Both the position numbers and the translations under genes were made by a program. From Geoalkalibacter halelectricus (GTDB lineage Bacteria > Desulfobacterota > Desulfuromonadia > Desulfuromonadales > Geoalkalibacteraceae): 64,000 bases of DNA. This document shows positions 57,481-64,000 of this stretch, piece after piece (the stretch's first letter is position 1; each line of letters begins with the position of its first letter). The notes beneath the pieces are model-generated. The model saw only the letters and a list, made by a program, of their open reading frames with translations, searched no databases and was not told where the DNA came from. Location of the stretch: positions 372,001 to 436,000 of the forward strand of contig NZ_CP092109.1 in the NCBI RefSeq assembly GCF_025263685.1, given 5' to 3'.

Positions 57481-58587
57481 ATGTGTCGCATCGGCGCCAT
57501 CAAAAGCAGCGAATATATCCATCCCAGCCAGGCCCTGCTGCTCATGCAGTCGCAGCAGAAGGGACATGACAACTCGGGGTTTGCCATGGTCATGCACGAC
57601 CTGGGCGGCATTTTCAAAAACTACAAACATCTGCCCACCCTGTCCCTGGCCTGCACCGACGAGGGCCTGAAACTGGCCGAGGACATCCTTCACGAAGCCG
57701 GCTTCAGCCGCGTGCTGCAATGGGTGCCGGAGACTTTTCACCGCCCGGGTCTGGACATCAACGCCATGCCCAATTACGTCTTTGAAACCTTCAACTACCC
57801 CAAGCACCTGCGCAATGCCTCGGCCAAGGAAAAAGAAGAACTGCTGCTCGACATGCGCCTGCGGCTGCGCTTCGCCCTGGAGGAAGGCGATCAGGGCTAT
57901 GTCTACTCCTTCTGGCCCGACGTGGTGACCCTCAAGGAAATCGGTGATCCGCGCGACATCGGCACCTACTTCAACCTCTGGGAGCCCGACGACCAGTTCA
58001 CCGCCAAGGTGATCACCGCCCAGTGCCGCCAGAACACCAACTACGACATCGTGCGCTACGCCGCGCATCCCTTTTTCCTGCAGGGCTACACGGCGCTGGC
58101 CAACGGCGAAAACACCTTCTACCTCAAAAACAAGGAATTTCAGCGCAAGCTGCATCGCGGCTACATCGGTTTTGAGTCGGACAGCCAGTGCTTTCTCTAC
58201 AGCCTGCACTACGTTCATCGCGAACTCGGCTGGCCGCTGCCCTATTTCAAGCATGTGATCACGCCCCTGCCCTTCGACGAGGTCGAGCGTCGTGAAGATC
58301 GCGACACGCTCCTGGCAATCCGCCAATCCCTGGCCCACCTGGAGATCAACGGCCCCAACACCATCATCGGCGTGCTGCCCGACAACACCCTGTTCACCTG
58401 CTGCGACGCCAAGAAACTGCGCCCGGTGGTGGTCGGCCGCACCCCCAACATGGTGGCCATCTCCTCGGAGGTGTGCGGCATCAACGAGATCATGCCCGAG
58501 CGCGACTGGCAGCAGGACATCTACCCCAACGAACGCGAGGTGGTGGTGGTCGGCCAGGATCTGGAGGTGCAAAGATGGAAACAATGA
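57481..58587 (+). CDS. Glutamate synthase glutaminase subunit (GltB1-type, split GOGAT)
   Basis: A 368-residue class-II glutamine amidotransferase. The N-terminus MCRIGAI exposes Cys2 as nucleophile after Met removal. QSQQKGHDNSGFAMVMHDLGG is the amidotransferase region, and PNMVAISSEVCGINE is typical of the GltB N-terminal domain. It releases ammonia from glutamine for the synthase subunit encoded next. It starts at ATG 57481 behind GGGAGG and overlaps the next gene by 13 bases. Confidence 0.88.
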   Translation: MCRIGAIKSSEYIHPSQALLLMQSQQKGHDNSGFAMVMHDLGGIFKNYKHLPTLSLACTDEGLKLAEDILHEAGFSRVLQWVPETFHRPGLDINAMPNYVFETFNYPKHLRNASAKEKEELLLDMRLRLRFALEEGDQGYVYSFWPDVVTLKEIGDPRDIGTYFNLWEPDDQFTAKVITAQCRQNTNYDIVRYAAHPFFLQGYTALANGENTFYLKNKEFQRKLHRGYIGFESDSQCFLYSLHYVHRELGWPLPYFKHVITPLPFDEVERREDRDTLLAIRQSLAHLEINGPNTIIGVLPDNTLFTCCDAKKLRPVVVGRTPNMVAISSEVCGINEIMPERDWQQDIYPNEREVVVVGQDLEVQRWKQ

Positions 58588-60218
58588 AAATTCATGACGT
58601 AACCGCCAACGATCTGCCCTGGAAAATCCGCTACGATGCGAGCCGCTGCACCCTGTGCGGCTCATGCACCGCGGCCTGCTCCTTTCGCGCCATCGCGCCC
58701 AAGGTCGAGCGGCGCCGCCTGGTGTGGTCGGAAAGCGAGTATCCCGAGCCGAAAAGCCGCTACTCGGCGGTCCCGGTGATCCGCCAGGTCAAGTCGATCA
58801 GAAACTACTGCCGCGGCTGCGGCATCTGCGAGAAGGTCTGCCCCAACGACGCCATCGGCCCGGAGCGCAACGTCGACACCCGCCACCCCATCGTCACCCG
58901 CTGCCTGGCGGGCGACTCGGTCAAGCGCGGCGGACGCAAGAACCTCGAGGGCACCACCCGCACCCTGGATAAGATGCGCATCGGGCGCATCTCGCAAATG
59001 ACCGACCCGTCCCTCGATGCCCAGCGTCACACCTTTGACATGCTCGCGCCTTTCGGCCGCATCCTGCCGCCGGGCCAACTGCCTTTTCAGGTCGGTGCCG
59101 ACGGTCGCCTGGAGAAAAGCGGGCAGGCCCCGCCGGTGCAATGGATCTATCCGGTCATCATCGGCGACATGTCCATCGGTGCGCTCTCCTGGCGCATGTG
59201 GGAAGGGGTGGCCATGGCCACCGCCTACCTCAACGAGCAATGCGGCCTGCCGGTGCGCATGTGTTCGGGCGAGGGCGGCGTGCCGGTGCGCCTGCTCAAG
59301 AGCCGCTTTCTCAAATACATGATCCTGCAGATCGCCTCGGGACACTTCGGCTGGAACCGCATCGTCAAGGCCATGCCCGAAATGATCGAGGATCCGGCCG
59401 GCATCCTGATCAAGATCGGTCAGGGCGCCAAACCCGGCGACGGCGGGCTGTTGCAGTCGCAGAAGGTCGCCGCGCACATTCAGGCCATCCGCGGCGTGCC
59501 CAAGGCCGATCTGCTCTCGCCGCCCAACCACCAGGGCCTCTACTCCATCGAGGAGAGCGTGCAGAAGATGTTTCTCTCCTTCAATGCCGCCTTCAAATTC
59601 CGCGTGCCGGTGGCCATCAAGGTGGCGGCCTCGGCGACCAGCGTCTCGGTGTTCAACAACCTGGTGCGCGACCCCTACAACATCGTCGGCGGCTTCTTCC
59701 TCGACGGCATCGACGGCGGCACCGGCGCGGCCCATGAGGTGAGCCTCGACCACACCGGGCATCCCATCGTCAGCAAGCTGCGCGATTGCTACCTGGCCGC
59801 CACCACCCAGGGCCGCCAGGGGCAGATTCCTTTGTGGGCGGCGGGCGGCCTGGGCAAGACCGGTGATCTGGCCGCCGATGCCTTCAAGATGATGTGCCTG
59901 GGCGCCAACGGCGTGTTCACCGGCAAGCTGATCCTGCAGATGGCCGGCTGCGTGGGCAACGACATGGGCCGCTGCAACGCCTGCAACACCGGACTGTGCC
60001 CGGCGGGCATCACCACTCAGGAGTCGGCCCTGGCCCATCGCCTCGACCCGGAAAAAGTGGCGCAGAACATCGTCAACTACTTTCTCGCCATGGACCAGGA
60101 ATTCAAGAAGCTCATGGCCCCCATCGGCAACTCGTCGCTGCCCGTGGGGCGCGCCGACGCCCTGGTTTCCACCGACAAGGCCGTCGCCGACCGCCTGCAG
60201 ATTCAGTACGTGTGTTGA
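58575..60218 (+). CDS. Glutamate synthase FMN/iron-sulfur subunit (GltB2-type)
   Basis: A 547-residue protein. Two 4Fe-4S motifs open it (CTLCGSCTAACS about 23, CRGCGICEKVCP about 78). The FMN-binding glutamate synthase domain follows (about 150-500; SGEGGVPVRLL, DGIDGGTGAAHE, GAGGLGKTGDLAADA-like). A 3Fe-4S motif is in GNDMGRCNACNTGLCPAG. It combines ammonia with 2-oxoglutarate to form glutamate. ATG 58575, seven bases after GGAGG, is preferred to a later ATG overlapping the stop. The added ferredoxin module is the archaeal-type arrangement. Confidence 0.9.
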   Translation: METMKIHDVTANDLPWKIRYDASRCTLCGSCTAACSFRAIAPKVERRRLVWSESEYPEPKSRYSAVPVIRQVKSIRNYCRGCGICEKVCPNDAIGPERNVDTRHPIVTRCLAGDSVKRGGRKNLEGTTRTLDKMRIGRISQMTDPSLDAQRHTFDMLAPFGRILPPGQLPFQVGADGRLEKSGQAPPVQWIYPVIIGDMSIGALSWRMWEGVAMATAYLNEQCGLPVRMCSGEGGVPVRLLKSRFLKYMILQIASGHFGWNRIVKAMPEMIEDPAGILIKIGQGAKPGDGGLLQSQKVAAHIQAIRGVPKADLLSPPNHQGLYSIEESVQKMFLSFNAAFKFRVPVAIKVAASATSVSVFNNLVRDPYNIVGGFFLDGIDGGTGAAHEVSLDHTGHPIVSKLRDCYLAATTQGRQGQIPLWAAGGLGKTGDLAADAFKMMCLGANGVFTGKLILQMAGCVGNDMGRCNACNTGLCPAGITTQESALAHRLDPEKVAQNIVNYFLAMDQEFKKLMAPIGNSSLPVGRADALVSTDKAVADRLQIQYVC

Positions 60219-60317
60219 AAGTCCGGGACGCGGGACGCGGAATGCGGGACGAGAAGAGCAAGACAAGCCTTTCGCGTTCCACGCCGCGCCCCTTGAACCT
60301 TTAGGAAAGGTGAAGCC

Positions 60318-62630
60318 ATGCCTGCTCAGATATCCGCCTTCAACGACAGAAATCAGCGCATCTCGACCCAGCAGCTGCTCCAGCAGATCTACGCGGCCCT
60401 GGAAACGGGCGAAACGGAATTCGAGGTGCTGGCCTCGGGCCACCACAACATCGGCGGCCCCCTGTGGACCCAAAACGGACAGCCCCTGCGCTTTCGTGTG
60501 AAAAACCCCGGTCAGCGCGTCGGCTCCTTCGGACTCGACGGCACGGAAATCCTCGTCGAGGGCTCGACCCCCGCCGATGCCGGCTGGCTCAACTCGGGCG
60601 CCACCCTGACCATCCTCGGCGACGGCGGCGACACCACCGCTCATTGCGCCGCCGCCGGGCGCATCTACGTCGCCGGGCGGGTGGGCACCCGTTCGGGCTC
60701 GCTGATGAAGCACGACCCGGCTTACGAGCCCCCCGAATTCTGGGTGCTTAAGAGCGCCGGCTCCTTTTCCTTCGAATTCATGGGCGGCGGCATCGCCGTG
60801 GTGTGCGGCATTGACTGCGACGGCTATGACTCGGTGCTCGGCGACCGCAGCTGCGTGGGCATGGTGGGCGGCACCATCTACGTGCGCGGTCCGGTGCGCG
60901 GCCTCTCCGACGAGGTCTGGCTGCTCGACCTCGATGAGGCGGATCGTGAATTTCTCGCAGCGGGCATCCCCGGCTTCCTGGAAAAAATCCGCCGCCCCGA
61001 GCTGCAAAAGCCCCTCGAAGACTTCGGTCAGTGGAAGAAAATCCTCGCCAAGACCTACGAGGAACGCACCCGCGTCCAGCGCCTGACCATGCGCGAATAC
61101 CGCCTGCAGCGCTGGGTGGAAGGCGGCATCTTCGGCGACGTGGTCAGCGACGACTACACCCATGTGGCCGGACTGGTCAACAGCGGCGCCGACCGCCTCA
61201 AGATCCCCCACTGGCAGGACAAGCGCTATGCCGCGCCCTGCGAGTCGAGCTGCCCGACGGCCATCCCCACCCAGGAGCGCATCAAGCTGCTGCGCCTGGG
61301 CAAGGTGCGCGAGGCCCTGGAATTGGTGCTGCGCTATTCGCCCTTTCCCGCCTCGGTGTGCGGCGAGGTCTGCCCCAATTTGTGCATGGACGCCTGCACC
61401 CGCCAATTCATCGACAAACCGGTGGCCATGAAGGAGCTCGGGCGTCTCTCGCGGGATGCCGAAGCGCCCCGGCCCGCCCCGGACAGCGGCAAGAAGGTCG
61501 CGGTCATCGGCGGCGGTCCCGGCGGCCTCTCCACCGCCTGGCAGTTGCGTCTGCGCGGCCATGCGGTCAGCGTTTACGAGGCCGACCAGGAAGTCGGCGG
61601 CAAACTGCGTCAGGTGATTCCCACCGAGCGTCTGCCCGCCGAGGTCCTCGGCAACGAAATCGCGCGCATCAAGAACCTGGGGGTGAGCCTGCACACCAAT
61701 ACCCCCGTCGATCAAGCCCTGTTCGAGAAGCTGCGCGCCGAGCACGACGCGGTGGTCATCGCCAGCGGGGCGCACAGCCCGGTGGTGATTCCCTTCCCCG
61801 GTCATGAGCGCCTGGTCAAGGGGATTGAATTTCTCAAGGCCATCAATGCAGGTGAACGCCCCGCCGTCGGCGAGCGCGTGGTGGTGCTGGGCGCCGGCAA
61901 CGCCGGCATGGACACCTGCCTGGGCGCCTACGCCATGGGCGCCAGGAAGGTCACGGCCATCGACATTCAGCGCCCCGCCGCCTATCAGAAGGAAATCGCG
62001 CACGTCAAGGCCCTGGGCGGCGAGATCCTCTGGCCGTTTTTCACCGAGCGCATCGACGAAAAAGGCGTTCACGGCAAGGACGGCACGCTGCTGGAAGCCG
62101 ACACCGTGATCATCGCCATCGGCGAGCGTCCCGACCTCTCCTACGTGCCGCGCGACTGGCTGAGCATCAAGGGCATGATGGAGGTGGACGACTGCCGGCA
62201 GGTGACTCGCGCTCCGGGTGTTTTCGCCATCGGCGACACCATCCGTCCGGGCCTGCTCACCCACGCCATCGGCGACGGCCTTGAGGCCGCCGAATACATC
62301 GACGCCTATCTGAGCGGACAACCTCTGGTCGCCAAGAAAAAGCCCGAGATGGTGCCCCAGGAGTGCCTGAGCAAGGAACTCTTTCGTCCGCAGAACCGCG
62401 GCCGCTTCTGCGTCATCGACGCCAAGAGCGAAACCAACCGCTGCCTGTCCTGCGGCACCTGCCGCGACTGCTCCATGTGCCTGGAAGCCTGCCCGGAAGG
62501 CGCCATCCGCCGGGTCGAAAAGGACGACGGCCGCTTTGAATATGTCTCCGACGATCACGTCTGCATCGGCTGCGGCATCTGCGCCGGCATCTGCCCCTGC
62601 GGAGTCTGGCATATGGAGCAGGCGGTGTAG
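60318..62630 (+). CDS. GltB3-GltD fusion with terminal ferredoxin domain
   Basis: A 770-residue fusion. The GXGXG (GltB C-terminal) domain spans about 1-240 (GEILVEG-like, MVGGTIYVRGPVRGLSD). A GltD-type part follows: the CESSCPTAIPTQERI and CGEVCPNLCMDACTRQ iron-sulfur region (about 303-370), the FAD Rossmann motif VIGGGPGGLSTAW (about 394) and the NAD(P) motif VVLGAGNAGMDTC (about 523). A C-terminal 2[4Fe-4S] ferredoxin has CLSCGTCRDCSMCLEACP and CIGCGICAGICP. It supplies electrons from NAD(P)H. Only a short spacer with GGGACGC repeats separates it from gltB2. Confidence 0.9.
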   Translation: MPAQISAFNDRNQRISTQQLLQQIYAALETGETEFEVLASGHHNIGGPLWTQNGQPLRFRVKNPGQRVGSFGLDGTEILVEGSTPADAGWLNSGATLTILGDGGDTTAHCAAAGRIYVAGRVGTRSGSLMKHDPAYEPPEFWVLKSAGSFSFEFMGGGIAVVCGIDCDGYDSVLGDRSCVGMVGGTIYVRGPVRGLSDEVWLLDLDEADREFLAAGIPGFLEKIRRPELQKPLEDFGQWKKILAKTYEERTRVQRLTMREYRLQRWVEGGIFGDVVSDDYTHVAGLVNSGADRLKIPHWQDKRYAAPCESSCPTAIPTQERIKLLRLGKVREALELVLRYSPFPASVCGEVCPNLCMDACTRQFIDKPVAMKELGRLSRDAEAPRPAPDSGKKVAVIGGGPGGLSTAWQLRLRGHAVSVYEADQEVGGKLRQVIPTERLPAEVLGNEIARIKNLGVSLHTNTPVDQALFEKLRAEHDAVVIASGAHSPVVIPFPGHERLVKGIEFLKAINAGERPAVGERVVVLGAGNAGMDTCLGAYAMGARKVTAIDIQRPAAYQKEIAHVKALGGEILWPFFTERIDEKGVHGKDGTLLEADTVIIAIGERPDLSYVPRDWLSIKGMMEVDDCRQVTRAPGVFAIGDTIRPGLLTHAIGDGLEAAEYIDAYLSGQPLVAKKKPEMVPQECLSKELFRPQNRGRFCVIDAKSETNRCLSCGTCRDCSMCLEACPEGAIRRVEKDDGRFEYVSDDHVCIGCGICAGICPCGVWHMEQAV

Positions 62631-62650
62631 GAACCTTGCGGAAGGAAAAC

Positions 62651-62693
62651 AAAAAAGGCGGAGCACCTGGAATCGGGGTTCCGCCTTTTTTCG
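62651..62693 (+). terminator. Terminator of the glutamate synthase operon
   Basis: A 12-bp stem AAAAAAGGCGGA/TCCGCCTTTTTT with a 17-nt loop. The A- and T-runs make it work in both directions, so it can also end the converging three-gene operon. Confidence 0.85.
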
Positions 62694-62720
62694 TGGAAGT
62701 ATCACAGAATTCAAAATCGA

Positions 62721-63119
62721 TTAAGTTCGCTCAACATAGCTGGATTCCGCGGCTATTTCCATCGCGATGATTTTCTGTGAGGGCTTGTCCGCGGGCCAAC
62801 GCGTGACATTCGCATGATTGGGATTGCCCTCCACAGGTGCGGAAACCACGGCAAGGTGATGCCGCTCAAAAGTCTTGACTTGATTCTCGGCGCGCCCGTA
62901 AAGGGATTTTCCGATCTGTCCGGCCACGTCCTCGCCGATGCCCCAGAGCTCCTTGTCGCCCAATCCCAGATGCCGGGTAACGGAAAGGTCGGCATAAGGA
63001 TGTGGAATGAAAGGATCGGGACGCAGCGTCTTATCGTGCCGCACATGAGATTTTTGCAGAATGTAGCGCGACAGCCACTCCTCATCACCAACAGGGGTCA
63101 GGGACTCGTCAACACTCAT
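62721..63119 (-). CDS. Uncharacterised protein, third gene of the TIGR04255-type operon
   Basis: A 132-residue soluble protein. Notable segments are DEEWLSRYILQKSHVR at the N-terminus, RPDPFIPHPYADLSVTRHLGL, and the C-terminal NPNHANVTRWPADKPSQKIIAMEIA. I remember this last pattern from a recurrent family of unknown function but cannot name it. Its ATG overlaps the previous stop (ATGA). It has no membrane helix or catalytic motif that I recognise. Confidence 0.75.
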   Translation of the reverse strand: MSVDESLTPVGDEEWLSRYILQKSHVRHDKTLRPDPFIPHPYADLSVTRHLGLGDKELWGIGEDVAGQIGKSLYGRAENQVKTFERHHLAVVSAPVEGNPNHANVTRWPADKPSQKIIAMEIAAESSYVERT

Positions 63120-63619
63120 GCCGCCATAATCCGGACGATCAGATTCATGATGACCTCGGGTATTTCGCCGAAAAAAGGTTCCGTGCCGTAAGCTTTGCTC
63201 GCGCCGATCAAAGCGGCATAGTGCAGTTCTCCGTCGGCACTCACGCTCACGGAGAGGGTTCGACGGGGCGAACGATACCATTCCAGGGTAAGCTGGCCAT
63301 CTGCTTCCGCACCGATGGTCGGCACCGGCATACCCAAGGGCAGTGCCCTGAGAAACTGTGCCGTCGAGTGAAACGCGGCCTCACTCACCGGCTCGGCGTG
63401 ATAACCGTCCCAGCCCGGTTCCTTGCATTCCGTGAATATCAGGCACAAGTCTTCAAAGACTTTTTGGCCGAAAAGTCCGAAAGCCATGGCACTTTGCAGA
63501 TGCTCGCGCCCCTTTTCCGCCTCAGCGGCCACATAACGCGCCGCTCTGCTCGCCCCTCGGGTCGGTGGCGCCACGCCGCCGGAGTACCTGCCGGTCGCAA
63601 CCGTCATTTCAAATGTCAT
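63116..63619 (-). CDS. Uncharacterised protein, second gene of the TIGR04255-type operon
   Basis: A 167-residue soluble protein. The first 60 residues are Ala/Arg-rich; then come CKEPGWDGYHAEPVSEAAF, LEWYRSPRRTLSVSVSADGELHYAAL and AYGTEPFFGEIPEVIMNLI. The pattern of short beta strands around SVSVSADGELHY suggests a small beta-sandwich-like domain. Function is unknown. ATG follows AAGGAG and overlaps the upstream stop by four bases. Confidence 0.75.
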   Translation of the reverse strand: MTFEMTVATGRYSGGVAPPTRGASRAARYVAAEAEKGREHLQSAMAFGLFGQKVFEDLCLIFTECKEPGWDGYHAEPVSEAAFHSTAQFLRALPLGMPVPTIGAEADGQLTLEWYRSPRRTLSVSVSADGELHYAALIGASKAYGTEPFFGEIPEVIMNLIVRIMAA

Positions 63620-64000
63620 TGAAAACTCCTTATAGCGTTTTCGGTGACACTACCGAAGAACACCTTGTTTTTCAGCCAGCGCATTTCATCAAGGGTGCGC
63701 ATCGGCAATCCCTGGTCGAGGGTTGGGACACGGGTCGAAAAAACATCGATGTCCAGAATCAGGCCGGGCCCCTTATCACTCCCGGCCTGCGGCGGCTGAA
63801 CGGTACGCACCACATTAACAAAGTAAGAGTGCCCGGGCACTGCAAAGGTTTCCTGATGCATGAACCCGATAAAAGGCAGATCGAAATTTCGCGGCGGCTC
63901 TGGTGCGGGCTTGATGTAATCACCCAGGTCGAAACTTCCGGACGGCAACTCAATCCGATTAATGAAACGAAGACCGATCCGGTTAATCTCGACGGGTCGC
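63616..64000 (-). CDS. TIGR04255-like protein, C-terminal part (cut by window edge)
   Basis: The last 127 codons of a gene whose start lies beyond the right edge. The frame reads VEINRIGLRFINRIELP, then PRNFDLPFIGFMHQET, and a C-terminal DEMRWLKNKVFFGSVTENAIRSF. The RIGLRFINRI segment and the ending are, as I recall, typical of the sporadically distributed TIGR04255 family of unknown function. In this window the frame is open to the edge, so internal starts near 63948 are not the real start. Confidence 0.65.
   Translation of the reverse strand, partial: RPVEINRIGLRFINRIELPSGSFDLGDYIKPAPEPPRNFDLPFIGFMHQETFAVPGHSYFVNVVRTVQPPQAGSDKGPGLILDIDVFSTRVPTLDQGLPMRTLDEMRWLKNKVFFGSVTENAIRSFQ

Noticed and set aside
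60222-60262. GGGACGC repeats between gltB2 and gltB3 as an operator or repeat array
   Set aside because: Only a few degenerate copies in a short spacer; most likely slippage in GC-rich sequence.
58662-62714. A 1350-codon open frame on the minus strand opposite the glutamate synthase genes
   Set aside because: It is antisense to three well-supported genes, has the His/Ala/Gly/Asp-rich composition of a GC-rich shadow frame, and shows no domain motif.

Overview
The window is GC-rich, densely coded bacterial chromosome, most likely from the Desulfuromonadota (Geobacter/Desulfuromonas/Geoalkalibacter group). I infer this from the gene order: a radical-SAM protein, then rng, rplU-rpmA, obgE, proB, proA, nadD, rsfS and rlmH. 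Other support comes from a fused LutB-LutA lactate oxidase, a sensor kinase with a CxxCH heme motif, a split glutamate synthase and abundant orphan sensor kinases. No genus marker such as 16S rRNA is present, so the assignment is an inference.

Layout. 1-6.6 kb: lactate/glycolate use (glcF start, glcD, lactate permease; divergently lutC and a lutB-lutA fusion), with GntR/FadR-type operators just downstream of both divergent promoters. 6.7-24.3 kb: a long minus-strand run with cheV, a kinase, a 2-hydroxyacid dehydrogenase, comF, gpmI, a LapA-LapB fusion, dksA and the core cluster rlmH to rng plus a large radical-SAM protein. 24.4-27.8 kb: plus-strand membrane genes (DUF4870, a GIDE/EF-hand protein, lemA). 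27.7-29.6 kb: a small accessory insert with two VapBC-like modules, flanked by two copies of a terminator plus the kamA 3' end; the left copy is a decayed fragment. 29.7-33.5 kb: a four-gene minus-strand operon of two D-Ala-D-Ala-ligase-like ATP-grasp enzymes, a GNAT acetyltransferase and a lysine-2,3-aminomutase-type KamA. This operon looks like a dedicated pathway for a beta-lysine-derived small molecule and is the best candidate here for an undescribed system.

33.6-41.3 kb: a DUF1848 protein, a possible rod-shaped ncRNA, a MacAB-like efflux operon led by an 88-residue protein that is 36 % histidine, and divergent zevA-zevB-like metal transport genes. 41.3-51.6 kb: a segment framed by two 165-bp copies (about 96 % identical) of a miniature inverted-repeat element. 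It holds two hybrid kinases, the RimK-like ligase / 7TM transglutaminase-like / RimB-like protease trio, an RNase Z-like hydrolase and a cupin. 51.6-57.1 kb: a GNAT protein, a GNAT-histone-deacetylase-like fusion, a kinase, ilvE and tRNA-Trp. 57.3-62.7 kb: a three-gene archaeal-type split glutamate synthase behind a good sigma-54 promoter. 62.7-64 kb: a tight operon of three uncharacterised proteins, the first of which resembles the TIGR04255 family and runs off the edge.

No transposase, CRISPR array, prophage or rRNA gene was found. Starts were moved to sites with a Shine-Dalgarno sequence where the longest frame was implausible. Family names come from recognising motifs in translations, not from database searches.
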